A stretch of 64,000 nt of DNA from Limnobaculum zhutongyuii (lineage in GTDB: Bacteria; Pseudomonadota; Gammaproteobacteria; Enterobacterales; Enterobacteriaceae): contig NZ_CP034752.1 in NCBI RefSeq assembly GCF_004295645.1, positions 4,310,001 to 4,374,000 on the forward strand, written 5' to 3'. Below the pieces are notes generated by a model. That model did no database searches. It was not told where the DNA came from and saw only the letters and a program-made list of their open reading frames with translations. The position numbers were made by a program, and so were the translations under genes. This document shows, in pieces, positions 1 to 10,020 of the stretch; position 1 is the first letter of the stretch; every line of letters begins with the position of its first letter.

Positions 1-705
1 GGTTTTACCGTCTGTTTGCCAACCTTTCTCTTTCTGCCAGACCACCCAATCAGCAGCAACTCCCGCAGGTGCCGCTTCAAGTAATAGCTTACGGTTGCTC
101 TCTGCAACTTCACCCCAAATCTTGTCGGTTTGAGCGAGACGAGATAACAGTTGTGGCGGTTGATAACTGGGGTTCAACCGCCAGCGATCAGATTCGATAA
201 AACCAGCTTTTCCAGGCATCAGCATGAAACCCAATCCCGGTATCTTCGCGACCTCTTCCCTGACAATACGTTGTAATAGCAAAGTACCCATTACCTGATA
301 ACCACGGGAGCGCCAAAGCCGTCCGGCTTCCAGCAGCGTGTAGGCTATCCACAGATCAGAATCAGATGCGGAATTAGTATCCAGAATCCCCCAACTGTTA
401 TCCAGTTTTTTACCCCATAGCCAACCGGGTAAGCGAGCCGTCAGATCGCCAGCGGCCAGATTATTCTCTGTCCAGTTCAAAATCTGATCGAATCGATTAC
501 GATCATTCGCCACGAGTGCAAAAAACAGTCCGTAGCTCTGTCCTTCTGAGGTGGTGATGTTGTTACCGTCAGTGGGGTCGATAACCCGCCCTTCACGGCT
601 GATATATTGCTGAGAAAAACGCTGCCACTGTGGCCAGTAGCAGCTATCTGCCCACGCCTGACCGGCGATAAGACAGCAACAGAACATCATCACCAAGCGT
701 TTCAT
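1..705 (-). CDS. bcsZ: BcsZ periplasmic endo-1,4-beta-glucanase (GH8), C-terminus cut by window edge
   Basis: This is the cellulase of the bcs operon, which trims or releases glucan chains in the periplasm during cellulose secretion. The first 235 residues are inside the window; the rest lies beyond base 1. A signal peptide with a Cys-rich core ends near Ala-Asp at residues 19-20. The GH8 motif SEGQSYGLF follows, with the catalytic acid Glu at about residue 54 (Glu55 in E. coli). The ATG at 705 lies one base after the bcsB stop, so translation is probably coupled. What is visible is intact. Its substrate may be absent, because bcsA upstream is frameshifted. Confidence 0.93.
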   Translation of the reverse strand, partial: MKRLVMMFCCCLIAGQAWADSCYWPQWQRFSQQYISREGRVIDPTDGNNITTSEGQSYGLFFALVANDRNRFDQILNWTENNLAAGDLTARLPGWLWGKKLDNSWGILDTNSASDSDLWIAYTLLEAGRLWRSRGYQVMGTLLLQRIVREEVAKIPGLGFMLMPGKAGFIESDRWRLNPSYQPPQLLSRLAQTDKIWGEVAESNRKLLLEAAPAGVAADWVVWQKEKGWQTDGKT

Positions 706-706
706 A

Positions 707-3046
707 TTATTTATCTTCATCCGGGTTTAAGCGACGACGGCTTATTGCTCGCAGGCCACGCCAGAGCATTAATGCCACCAGAATCACGCTGAAAACGGCA
801 AATACGGCCAGCCACACCGGGTGTTCAGATAGCTTAAACCAGAGTTTGTCCCACCATGGCAGATAGCCAACATAATAGGTATCGCCAACCCGAATACTAT
901 TTACGCCGGAGTTACGCACAATGGAAACCGACCCGGCAATCGCCGCGCGTTTGCCGCTATCGCGCCAGGCTTCATCCAGTAGTTGATAACCGCTGTCACC
1001 GCTGGCCATCAGAGCAACCACACTGCGCTGCTCGTTATAAGGAGACTGAAAGCCGGTTATGGCACCAATGGGTCCATCTGATGAAACCGCCGCATTAGCC
1101 TGCGGTGTTGGTTCGGTACTCGGCTTATCGAAATCAACTGTATGCAGTTCCAGATTATTTTTTTCCGGACGGTTAAGCTGGCTCTTTGCCTGCTCAATCA
1201 GTATTTGTGGTTGATTTCTGGCATCCAAATCTTTCGGAATACCGCTTAACACCAACAGATCTTTATCTGCGTGCTGTTTCGCATCCGGTTTAGCCGTCAG
1301 TTCAATCCCCAACGCCGGATAGCCAATATTGGCCCCCATCTGCCCCATCACGTTAAACAGCAGCGTTAATTGTTCTGCCGTTGGGTTTTCAGGCATCACC
1401 ACTAACGTTTCCGATAAGTCCGCCATGCGACTGAATGGGAAACCTGACTGAGCAAAGGTTTTCAATGCAGGCATCGCCAGATAGTGGCGATAACCAGAAA
1501 AATCGATAGTTGAGTCACCATCAACCACTGCTTCATGTTTTACCGGCGTCATGGTACGACATACGTCAGTGGTGCTGGCACCAATATTTGAAACGAAATC
1601 AAAATCGAAACGCAGTTTGTTATTTCCATCCAGTTGGAAAGCTGGAATCATCACTTCTTCATCAGTACTGCTCAATCCCTGAATCAACGGAATATGCAGT
1701 ACCTGCAGCTTATTCGACTCATAAGGCTTCAATGGAAACGCCTGTAAAAAACGATTATTCAGACTGACATTTAAGCGAGAATCATCCACATAAGGAGGGG
1801 GTGTATAGCGATATTTAAGATTTAGCGCGATACCCTGACTGCGCAATAAAAACAGATCGGGCGGTAATTTCATGTCCAGATCGATCGGCGGCAAACGCCC
1901 ACCAGAAACGCTGAGTTGTTCCGGGTAAGTCGTCAGTTCAGCTAATCGTACCGGACGATCGGTTCTTACCCAGTTAGGTGCATCGTAAGGCTGGCGAGGT
2001 AATAGCTGTTTTACGCTATCAATAGTCACGCTCTGGCCACGGAATAACGGTTCTCCCTGAGCGATGCCCTGTACTGCAGTCAGTAAATCTTTGTTGTCAC
2101 GCCCCAACACCAGTAATAGCTTGATATACGGATTTGTCGGGTGGGATATTATCTCAACCGTTGGTGCATCAACTTTCGGGTAGTCCTTCAGGAAATCCGG
2201 GCGCCAGTCGTTAGTGGCAAAAACCACGCCGTTGCTCTCTGGCAGTTGGTTATACAATACCGGGAAGTTCTGGCCCCGCCATTGTGCATTCACACCAAAC
2301 CAGGACGCTAAAATTGCCGCCGCTTTTTGCTGGTCACTATCCGGCGCTGAATTGAAAATCATCGGTAAATTTAACGGACGGAAATCCCGACTGTCATAGA
2401 ACGGCTCAGGAAAACGGGAAAGATCGTTATTCACTTCCAGTCCCTGATAGGTCAACGCTACCGAACTGCTTTTACTTACATCAATCCAGATACTGCTATG
2501 GGTTGGGTCTTCACAGACATCCTTATAATGTCCCACCAGCTCCAGACGAATGCGGTTAAAATCGCTGATATAGCGGGCATCCAGCGGCAAATTAATCGCC
2601 CCTTTCTTCCCCGGAGAGTCCTGATTTACCGGCACAACCCCCATCAGTTCATCATTCAGATAGACTTTAATATGGGAGAGTAACGGTAATAGTGCAGGCG
2701 AAACGGTATAGTCCAGATTCAGTGCCGCCTGAGATACTACTTCATCACTACGCACAGTGAACGTCATCTGCGCAACGCTCTGTACCCCTCTTAAAACCAG
2801 ACTGCCTTCCGGTGCCAGTGTTTTAAAAGAGAGTGAGTCATTACGCACCGGTGCTCCCGGAACGATTGGCATCGGCTCCACCTGTGGCGCTACGGGTGCT
2901 GCGCTATTTTGCACATCAGCATCAACAACCTGCGGAGTATCCGTAGTCTGCGCATAGGTAGCACCTGCCAGACTGAGCAGAACAATCCCCAGCCAGCGAC
3001 GTTTCGCTACACCAGTAAATATCACTTCAGATTTCATTTTATTCAT
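707..3046 (-). CDS. bcsB: BcsB cyclic-di-GMP-associated cellulose synthase periplasmic subunit
   Basis: BcsB is the large periplasmic partner of BcsA; it guides the nascent glucan across the periplasm and anchors in the inner membrane by a C-terminal helix. The 779-residue product has an N-terminal signal sequence (hydrophobic residues about 17-32), a Pro/Val-rich linker, the jelly-roll and flavodoxin-like region, and a C-terminal transmembrane helix near residues 745-765 followed by a basic tail. E. coli BcsB has the same length. The start overlaps the bcsA stop (ATGA). The gene is intact, so any loss of function in the locus comes from bcsA. Confidence 0.95.
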   Translation of the reverse strand: MNKMKSEVIFTGVAKRRWLGIVLLSLAGATYAQTTDTPQVVDADVQNSAAPVAPQVEPMPIVPGAPVRNDSLSFKTLAPEGSLVLRGVQSVAQMTFTVRSDEVVSQAALNLDYTVSPALLPLLSHIKVYLNDELMGVVPVNQDSPGKKGAINLPLDARYISDFNRIRLELVGHYKDVCEDPTHSSIWIDVSKSSSVALTYQGLEVNNDLSRFPEPFYDSRDFRPLNLPMIFNSAPDSDQQKAAAILASWFGVNAQWRGQNFPVLYNQLPESNGVVFATNDWRPDFLKDYPKVDAPTVEIISHPTNPYIKLLLVLGRDNKDLLTAVQGIAQGEPLFRGQSVTIDSVKQLLPRQPYDAPNWVRTDRPVRLAELTTYPEQLSVSGGRLPPIDLDMKLPPDLFLLRSQGIALNLKYRYTPPPYVDDSRLNVSLNNRFLQAFPLKPYESNKLQVLHIPLIQGLSSTDEEVMIPAFQLDGNNKLRFDFDFVSNIGASTTDVCRTMTPVKHEAVVDGDSTIDFSGYRHYLAMPALKTFAQSGFPFSRMADLSETLVVMPENPTAEQLTLLFNVMGQMGANIGYPALGIELTAKPDAKQHADKDLLVLSGIPKDLDARNQPQILIEQAKSQLNRPEKNNLELHTVDFDKPSTEPTPQANAAVSSDGPIGAITGFQSPYNEQRSVVALMASGDSGYQLLDEAWRDSGKRAAIAGSVSIVRNSGVNSIRVGDTYYVGYLPWWDKLWFKLSEHPVWLAVFAVFSVILVALMLWRGLRAISRRRLNPDEDK

Positions 3047-5656
3047 ACTGTTGCCACTTCTGTTTTGGGCTGATTAACCCGCCGAGGTAAAAACGAAATT
3101 AACCAAACAATAACCGACGCCATACGCCCCAAAATGGAATATAAAAATGGAGGTGAGTATTCCAGCATCCGTTGATAACCGTGTAAGCCCAACATCAGCA
3201 CATCACGCATGCTGCTCATCGGTTTATCTTCCGGTACGCTTTCTTGCCATAACGCCCAGGTGTCTGCCCGGGCAAAAGTACATTGCATAAAATCAATATG
3301 TTGCTGTGTGGTGGTCAGATGAAGCTGAACGCCAACGGTCTCGTTGAATGAGCGCATCACCTGACGGGGGAAGGCATATTCGCGATCTCCCCGGGTTAAC
3401 ATCAAAGTCAGTTTATCGCCCTTAGCTACCAGCTCTGGCGCATTCATCTCTATACCAACCCCTGCATCGGAGTAATCTCTCAACGTACAAGGGAATAGAT
3501 ACCCATCTTCACGGGCAATCGCGGCCGGCATAGCAATTTGAATGCGGGGTGAGTTCCTGATTTGTTTGGCTTCAATAGAAACCGCTATAGCGCCACCTAA
3601 AATAATCAGGTTATAGATAACCCATATTGCACTGACCAGAACCGTAGGGATCTCATTGCCTGGTCCGTAATACATACGCCATCCGGCAGCCAACAGACCC
3701 GCTGCGTTGAGTAAGACCAGCAAGAAATAGGGGCGAGAGATAATCCAGTCGAGATGGCTCTCTTCCACCAGCCCACCTTTAGCGGTGACGTTAAATTTGC
3801 CCTTATGGGGATTCAGTAACGCAACGGTAGTCGGGCGGGCGATATACCAGGCCAGTACCGTCTCATAAATTTCACTCCAGAACGAGTGACGAAACCGTCC
3901 CTGAATACGGGAGTTAGTCAGGCTGGCGTGAATCATATGGGGCAATACATACAGCGCTATCGCCAATGCCGGCGCATAAATGATATAGGCGTGGAAATAG
4001 AGGAATGCCAACGGTGCGGTTAAAAATATCAGTCGCGGAACGCCTGACAGGAAATGCAACATCGCATTGGCATAACACAGGCGCTGAGCCAGTTTTAGCC
4101 CTTTGCCCAGCAGTGGATTATCCAATCTGAAAATTTGTACCATGCCCCGTGCCCAGCGAATACGCTGGCTAATATGGGCTGACAGCGTTTCGGTTGCTAA
4201 TCCTGCCGCCAGTGGAATACGAATATAGGCCGGCACGGTGCAAGCGCAACGAGGTGTGCGCATCTTCCGTCACGGTTTCAACCGCAATACCGCCCACTTC
4301 ATCTAATGCAGTTCTGCGCATAATCGCACAGGAACCACAGAAGAATGTCGCATCCCAGGTGTCATTGCCATCCTGAAGCAAGCCGTAAAACAGGTTACCT
4401 TCGTTTGGCATTTTACGGAAAGAACCCAGATTACGTTCAAAAGGGTCCGGCGAGAAAAAATGATGGGGGGTTTGTATCATTCCCAACTTTTTGTCTTTAA
4501 AAAACCAACCCATGGTCAGTTGCAAAAAAGAGCGCGTTGGCACATGGTCACAGTCAAAAATAGCCACAAATTCGCTGGTAGCCTGCTTCAGGGCATGGTT
4601 GATATTACCGGCTTTAGCGTGTTCATGGGTTGGGCGGGCAATATATTTTACCCCAACCTCTTCAGCAAATGCCCGAAACTCAGGTCGATTACCATCATCC
4701 AGAATGTAGATAGTTCGCTTATCTTCCGGCCAGTCAATTCCCAATGCGGCATAAATTGTGGGTTTAACCACGTTCAGCCCTTCGTTATAGGTAGGTACCA
4801 TAATATCGACGCTGGGCCAGGAAGTGACATCTTCCGGCAAGGGGACCGGTTTGCGATGAAGTGGCCATACCGCCTGAAAAAAGCCCAATACCAGCACGAT
4901 CCAGGCATAGGTTTCTGCCGCCAGTAATAGCAACCCACAAACCAGACTCACCGGGTCATCCCAGTTAAGGGTCGAGGTATATCGCCACCAGATATAGCGA
5001 GATGAAATTGTCAGTGACAGTACAATCATCATCAAAGAGGCAAAGCGGCCCGGAATACGGCGCATCACCATGGCAATGCCCCAGAGCAGCAGAACAAAGA
5101 TAAACTGGGCAAACAGATCGAACGGCTGGGAGATACAAATAATCGCCAGTATGCCCGCTAGCAGGCTACAAATGATAAATACCGTGCGTCTTAATGTCGG
5201 GCTAAGATTTTTTAAACGCTGCTCTGAACGATGTTCTAACTGATTCGCTCTGACATACTCAGGTAAGCTATGCAGCCAGCTGTTTATCTGTTGATGTCTT
5301 GCGCTCAACCACTGTCTGAATTTTTGCCATCCCCGACGTAAAAATAAAAACGAAGGGGCGCTCTCTTGACGAATGACAATCAGCCACAGACTTTGTACGG
5401 AATAACGCAAAATATCAGCCAAACGAGGGCGAACATCAGAAATCTGGGGAAATAATCGATTATGTTGTTCTCTGACTCGCTGCCAGGCCGGTGATTCCAG
5501 ACAGAATACCGTCCATAAAACAGCATAACCAACACAATACAGAAATGCCGTGATGGCGGAAGTCTTCTGTTGACGATATCCATTATAACGGGCAACCAAC
5601 CGACTCAGCGGTGCCGTAGGAATGAATAAACTGAACAGAGACTTGAATGGATGCAT
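3043..5656 (-). pseudogene. bcsA: BcsA cellulose synthase catalytic subunit, broken by an internal frameshift
   Basis: BcsA is the inner-membrane GT2 synthase polymerising UDP-glucose under c-di-GMP control. The reading frame is split. The first part (5656 to 4169, 495 codons) carries the N-terminal membrane region, the DDG and DCD motifs and the TED acid, then runs into 20 unrelated residues. The second part (from about 4230 to 3043) carries QRIRW, the remaining membrane helices and a PilZ region. At 4228-4232 the intact order, by comparison with remembered E. coli BcsA, should read LHRxG-YTSA-Y(I/M)RIP; here GCC GGC runs straight into C TAT ATT CGT, so YTSA and the frame are lost. An 11-bp deletion explains this exactly and would restore about 874 residues. 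An active full-length synthase is not expected. Confidence 0.9.
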
Positions 5657-5658
5657 AG

Positions 5659-6399
5659 TCAGGACCCTTGTTTATCAAGGTTCTGGCACCACAATGCCAG
5701 TTGATGAACGTCCTGAGCTATCAGGCTACCAGGCTGGTACTCACCTGAAGTTTTCTTAACCGCCAGCGACTCCGCCATCGCCTCATCACGGTGCAAAATA
5801 GCAGGAACCAGATTTGATAAGCTTTGCTGCCAAATATGGCTGACATCTTGCTGTATTAAACTTGTTGGTAAAAAGCCATTAATCAGAAAATAACTATTCA
5901 GTGGAAATGTCTTTTGTTTCAGTAAAACGTGGCTCTCTACATCCGGATTTAACAGAACCAGATTAATATCAGCCAACGAATTGGATAATTCATTTAAAGA
6001 CGAAAGCGTGGAAGAACAATCAATAATTATCCATTGATAATCATTCGATGAAAGAAAAGATAAGAAGTCAGGTAATTTATTGGGTTGATGTTGTTTTTGG
6101 TTAAATAACCCTTCATTGATTAGGGAATATGTTTCTTTTTCAGCAAAACCAAAAGGCAGATAATCAATTCCCGACGCGTAGGAAATAATCGGTGGAGAAG
6201 ATGGCTGTAATTTTAGCGTTGACGCCCAGCCTTCTTTACTATCCCATGCATGGTTAAAATGAAGACGCAGTAAGTTGCTGATACTGAAATCAACCACCAA
6301 CACTGACTGCCCTGTTTGAGCAAGAGCCCAGGCCAGCGAAGCACACACCGCTGTAGTACCGCAACCACCGCGAATACCCTGCATTGCCAGAATCGTCAC
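5659..6399 (-). CDS. bcsQ: BcsQ MinD/ParA-like ATPase for cellulose synthase localisation
   Basis: This is a ParA/MinD-type ATPase that, with BcsR and BcsE, organises the cellulose synthase at the pole in E. coli. The product is 246 residues. The N-terminal deviant P-loop (residues 8-15, GIRGGCGTT) is followed by a conserved VLVVDFS strand, and IIIDCSS near residue 120 marks the Walker-B-like strand. It overlaps bcsR by four bases and stops two bases before bcsA, so it sits inside the bcsRQAB operon. It is intact, although some laboratory E. coli strains carry a nonsense codon here. Confidence 0.9.
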   Translation of the reverse strand: MTILAMQGIRGGCGTTAVCASLAWALAQTGQSVLVVDFSISNLLRLHFNHAWDSKEGWASTLKLQPSSPPIISYASGIDYLPFGFAEKETYSLINEGLFNQKQHQPNKLPDFLSFLSSNDYQWIIIDCSSTLSSLNELSNSLADINLVLLNPDVESHVLLKQKTFPLNSYFLINGFLPTSLIQQDVSHIWQQSLSNLVPAILHRDEAMAESLAVKKTSGEYQPGSLIAQDVHQLALWCQNLDKQGS

Positions 6400-6650
6400 G
6401 AACCAACCTTATCTGAGGTTGACTCAGATAATATTTCTGACAGTAATGGCCAACGTAGAAACGCTTCCCGCAGCGCGCCCTGATGAGAAAGATCCTGATA
6501 TTCCAGCGAAGTAAGATGATAAGCCGTCATTACCGCGGCAATATCATTCTGATACTCTTTTGCCACCGCTTGTCCGGGTAGCCGGTTTTCTATTTCTGTT
6601 TTGCGTCCTTGCCTCAGGTTCCATTGGATTCCTGTGACATCATTGTTCAT
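6396..6650 (-). CDS. bcsR: BcsR cellulose biosynthesis regulator subunit
   Basis: BcsR is a small cytosolic partner of BcsQ, needed for cellulose secretion in E. coli. The 84 residues end in a segment resembling E. coli BcsR: a YQND-I-AVM core near residue 33, an L-Y-DLS-Q-L pattern, and the diagnostic RWPLLSE near residues 67-73. It is about 20 residues longer than E. coli BcsR (62), all at the N-terminus; a shorter start cannot be excluded. It is the first gene of the minus-strand operon, and the upstream gap is shared with divergent bcsG. Confidence 0.82.
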   Translation of the reverse strand: MNNDVTGIQWNLRQGRKTEIENRLPGQAVAKEYQNDIAAVMTAYHLTSLEYQDLSHQGALREAFLRWPLLSEILSESTSDKVGS

Positions 6651-7040
6651 TTTGATAACTCAGTAATGCAGGCTATGTAGTTAATTTTAGCTGATAAAAA
6701 TCATTTTGCTGGCGCAAGAAGCTAAAAAAACGTGGTATTACCTGATAGTTTTTCTATGAATACGCAACATGAATTTTTCTGTGTTAAATTAAAAAATAAA
6801 TAAACAGGTTTTCCCACAGAATTCGGTTGAAATAATAACAGAGTCGTGAGTACAAAAAAATGGAATTTCTGTTTTATTCATAGTGATAAAGAGACAGGAT
6901 GTTATTTCACGCTGCTAATCCATTCGCCTGAAACCTTAATTTATATCAGCTTGCGGATATTATTGGATTAATCTCTGTCTGTGAAAACAGGTGAAAAAAC
7001 TCTGCCAACATGATTATTGTGGATAACTTAAACAGATATT
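6651..7040. other. Divergent bcsR/bcsG intergenic region without bcsE or bcsF
   Basis: These 390 bases are AT-rich and contain no ORF of 60 codons or more. They should hold the divergent promoters for bcsRQAB and bcsG. In E. coli bcsE and bcsF come before bcsG on the divergent strand; neither is present here. I could not assign a regulator site with confidence. Confidence 0.7.
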
Positions 7041-8705
7041 ATGAATAACGAGAAAATATCCTCTCAGTCCCTCTCTCCGGATAACAGCCTGTGGAAAAAC
7101 TGGCAGGGGTTAAGCGGCTGGAATTACTACTTTCTGATAAAGTTTGCACTGCTATGGGGTGGGTATCTTAATTTCCATCCTCTGGAAAATCTGGTTTTCG
7201 TCGCCTTTTTACTGTTTCCACTACCGGCTGGCTGGCTCAGAAAAATCCGCAACTGGATCGCTATTCCGGTAGGTATCGCGCTGTTTTACTATGATACCTG
7301 GCTTCCGGGTATTCAAAGCATTATTAGTTTACGCAGTCAGGCAACGGCCCTCAGCTTTGATTATATGGTGGAATTCGTACAGCGCTTTATTAACTGGAGC
7401 TGGGTGGGTGCGGGTTTTGCGCTGTTAGTTGGCTATCTGTTTATTTCTCAATGGGTGCGTATTACACCTTTTGTGGTTGCCGCTTTAGTATGGCTAAACG
7501 TTATCACTATTGGTGGGCCATCATTCAACTTGATGCCGGCGACAGCAACCACCAATACGCCATCGACTAATACACCGACTCAGCCGGGTACCACAGACAG
7601 TTCGCAATCGGAAGCGCTGGGACCGCCAACCTCCCAGAACCTTACCGCTTATTACGATAAATTTATTCAGACTCAACAGGGTTTGCATACCGAATTTCCG
7701 ACATCATTACCTGCTGATGCCCAGCCTTTTGATTTGTTAATCATCAATATCTGTTCTCTCTCCTGGTCAGATATGCAGGCAGTTGGTCTGGCAGACCATC
7801 CAGTCTGGAAAAAGATGAATATCGTGTTTGATAATTTTAACTCGGCCACTTCATACAGTGGGCCCGCTGCCATTCGCATCTCCCGGGCCAGCTGTGGTCA
7901 GTCCTCTCATACCGCTCTGTATAAAGCAGCGGATCAGCGCTGTTATCTGTTCAACGAACTGGCGCAGTTAGGATTTAAAAATGAGTTGGTAATGGACCAT
8001 TCCGGTGCTTTTGGCGATTATTTGAAACAACTGCGTGAGTATGCGGGTATTCAAGCCACGCCATTGCCTTTTGGGAATGCCAAAGCAGAATTAACCTCCT
8101 TTGATGGTGAACCACTCTACCGCGACTTGAGTATGTTGACCGAGTGGCTGGAATCCCGACAAAAAGACGATTCACCTCGTACTGTCACATTCTATAATAC
8201 TATTGAGCTGCACGACGGTAACCGAAGTCTTGCCACTAACAAACCGGTGGAATACAAAAAACGCCTGCAGGATTTGTTTGACGATCTGGACAATTTTTTG
8301 GATGAACTGGACAAGTCTGGTCGCAAAGTGATGGTGATGGTAGTACCAGAGCACGGCGCCGCACTGGTGGGTGACAAAATGCAGGTTTCTGGCCTGCGTG
8401 ATATTCCCAGCCCAAGCATTACCCATATTCCTGTTGGTATTCGAATTGTTGGTGCAAAAGCGCCTGCGCAATCTGAGCCGCTGCACATTACTTCCCCGAG
8501 TAGCTATCTGGCTATTTCTGAACTGGCTAGCCGCTCGCTGGACGGTAAGTTGTTCACTCAAGACAGCATTGACTGGCAAAAACTAACGGACAATCTACCG
8601 CAAACGCCGGCAATATCAGAAACCTCAGGTACGGTAGTGATGAAATATCAGGATAAGACCTATATCAGGTTGAATAATGCCGACTGGGTGCCTTATCCAC
8701 AATAA
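7041..8705 (+). CDS. bcsG: BcsG cellulose phosphoethanolamine transferase
   Basis: BcsG is an inner-membrane zinc enzyme of the alkaline-phosphatase superfamily that moves phosphoethanolamine from phosphatidylethanolamine to cellulose in the periplasm. The 554-residue product has about five N-terminal transmembrane helices (to about residue 160), a Thr/Pro-rich linker, and a periplasmic catalytic domain. The nucleophile motif TSYSGPA is at residues 270-276 (Ser273 is probably the equivalent of E. coli Ser278). The metal ligands include the ELHDG His and the PEHGAAL Glu-His pair. The gene is intact but stands alone, without bcsE or bcsF, and faces a broken bcsA, so it may be under relaxed selection. 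Confidence 0.93.
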   Translation: MNNEKISSQSLSPDNSLWKNWQGLSGWNYYFLIKFALLWGGYLNFHPLENLVFVAFLLFPLPAGWLRKIRNWIAIPVGIALFYYDTWLPGIQSIISLRSQATALSFDYMVEFVQRFINWSWVGAGFALLVGYLFISQWVRITPFVVAALVWLNVITIGGPSFNLMPATATTNTPSTNTPTQPGTTDSSQSEALGPPTSQNLTAYYDKFIQTQQGLHTEFPTSLPADAQPFDLLIINICSLSWSDMQAVGLADHPVWKKMNIVFDNFNSATSYSGPAAIRISRASCGQSSHTALYKAADQRCYLFNELAQLGFKNELVMDHSGAFGDYLKQLREYAGIQATPLPFGNAKAELTSFDGEPLYRDLSMLTEWLESRQKDDSPRTVTFYNTIELHDGNRSLATNKPVEYKKRLQDLFDDLDNFLDELDKSGRKVMVMVVPEHGAALVGDKMQVSGLRDIPSPSITHIPVGIRIVGAKAPAQSEPLHITSPSSYLAISELASRSLDGKLFTQDSIDWQKLTDNLPQTPAISETSGTVVMKYQDKTYIRLNNADWVPYPQ

Positions 8706-8732
8706 GTAACCCGTTCAACCGAGATAAAAAGC

Positions 8733-8766
8733 AAAACCCCTGATAGCTTTCACCATCAGGGGTTTT
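8733..8766. terminator. Rho-independent terminator after bcsG, usable by both strands
   Basis: A 12-bp inverted repeat (AAAACCCCTGAT with ATCAGGGGTTTT, 10-base loop) ends in a T-run on the plus strand and has an A-run before it, so it can end bcsG and also stop tRNA transcription from the minus strand. Confidence 0.85.
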
Positions 8767-8771
8767 TAATC

Positions 8772-8848
8772 TGGTCGGCGAGAGAGGATTCGAACCTCCG
8801 ACCCACTGGTCCCAAACCAGTTGCGCTACCAAGCTGCGCTACTCGCCG
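8772..8848 (-). tRNA. proM: tRNA-Pro (anticodon UGG)
   Basis: A 77-nt cloverleaf reads on the minus strand. The acceptor arms are CGGCGAG and CTCGCCG with an encoded ACCA end. The anticodon stem ACTGG/CCAGT holds loop TTTGGGA, so the anticodon is TGG. The T-loop is TTCGAAT. It decodes CCN proline codons. It stands alone between bcsG and fpr, and the symbol follows the E. coli UGG isoacceptor. No attL-like duplicate of its 3' end was noticed nearby. Confidence 0.97.
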
Positions 8849-9099
8849 TCGAATTGACGCGCATGTTACTGCTGCCACAATGTAAGGTCAACTGCTTTCC
8901 ATCATCCTGCAGCCGACCGGAGATAAATGCAGCAAACCGCAGATAATTCACCCACATCAAACAGATAAGCGTGTTTTTCTTCGGTTAATTTACTCATAAT
9001 TGTTAACAGGAAGTGATATTCTAATTAACTCTCCAGACTTTTGGTTCCAGACACTTTTCTGGTTATACAACATGCAACAACATACTGAGGGGAAAACTC

Positions 9100-9846
9100 A
9101 TGGCTGATTGGGTTTCAGGCACGGTAACACGGGTAGATAATTGGACAGACAACTTATTCAGCCTGCGTATACATGCCCCTGTACGACCGTTTACTGCAGG
9201 TCAGTTTGCCAAACTCGCCCTGGACATTGGAGGAGAGCGAGTTCAGAGAGCCTACTCTTATGTTAATGCCCCCGGAAATCCTGAACTTGAATTTTATCTG
9301 GTCACCGTACCGGAAGGTAAGCTCAGCCCTCATCTTCACCAATTAAAGGCTGGCGATTCCGTTATGGTTACGCTGGACGCCGCAGGATTCTTTGTACTGG
9401 AAGAAGTTCCTGCCGTTGATACCCTTTGGATGCTATCCACCGGTACCGCGATTGGGCCATTTCTCTCGATTCTTCAGGCAGGTGAAGATCTGGAACGTTT
9501 TAATCACATCGTTTTGGTTCACGCAGCTCGCTACAGTCAGGACCTCAGCTATCTGCCTTTGATGCGTGAACTGGAAAAACGCTATCAGGGAAAACTGCGT
9601 ATTCAAACGGTGGTTAGTCGGGAAAAAAGTGCCGGCTCTCTGTTTGGTCGTATTCCGGCATTAATTGAAAGTGGCGAGTTGGAATCCGCTGTCGGGTTAA
9701 CCATTAGCCCGGAGCAAAGCCACGTCATGCTTTGCGGTAACCCGGAAATGACAAAAGACACCCAACAATTGCTCAAACAACAACGCAATATGGCCAAACA
9801 CTTACGCAGAAAACCAGGCCATATTACCAGTGAACAATATTGGTAA
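9100..9846 (+). CDS. fpr: Ferredoxin/flavodoxin-NADP(+) reductase
   Basis: Fpr is a cytosolic FAD enzyme that moves electrons between NADPH and flavodoxin or ferredoxin, supporting Fe-S repair, radical SAM enzymes and the oxidative stress response. The 248 residues equal the E. coli length. The FAD motif RAYSYVNAP is near residues 50-58, the NADP motif GTAIGPFLSIL near residues 117-127, a CGNPEM strand lies near residue 212, and the C-terminus ends in a conserved aromatic Tyr-Trp. A GAGGGG ribosome site lies eight bases before the ATG. It is monocistronic, with yiiQ 140-170 bases downstream as in E. coli. Confidence 0.96.
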   Translation: MADWVSGTVTRVDNWTDNLFSLRIHAPVRPFTAGQFAKLALDIGGERVQRAYSYVNAPGNPELEFYLVTVPEGKLSPHLHQLKAGDSVMVTLDAAGFFVLEEVPAVDTLWMLSTGTAIGPFLSILQAGEDLERFNHIVLVHAARYSQDLSYLPLMRELEKRYQGKLRIQTVVSREKSAGSLFGRIPALIESGELESAVGLTISPEQSHVMLCGNPEMTKDTQQLLKQQRNMAKHLRRKPGHITSEQYW

Positions 9847-10020
9847 ATTCAGTAAAAGAGCGAATGTTGGTTAGATCGCGTTGTCTGATAAATCACAGGC
9901 AACGCAATAAATTTAGAGACATGCTTTTGACAAGCCAGGCACAACAGGTTTTAATCAGACATTATCTCTTATAGATTAGTGATATATATGAATGACATGC
10001 GATCAGAATACTCAACATTA

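Noticed and set aside
3043..4263. Separate 406-codon gene starting MRTPRCACTV
   Set aside because: From residue 12 it is the C-terminal half of BcsA in a shifted frame; the first residues are the out-of-frame reading of the N-terminal half. It is part of the bcsA pseudogene.
8772..8848. tRNA-Pro as an integration site
   Set aside because: No integrase gene or duplicated tRNA 3' end was seen on either side; the neighbours are ordinary.
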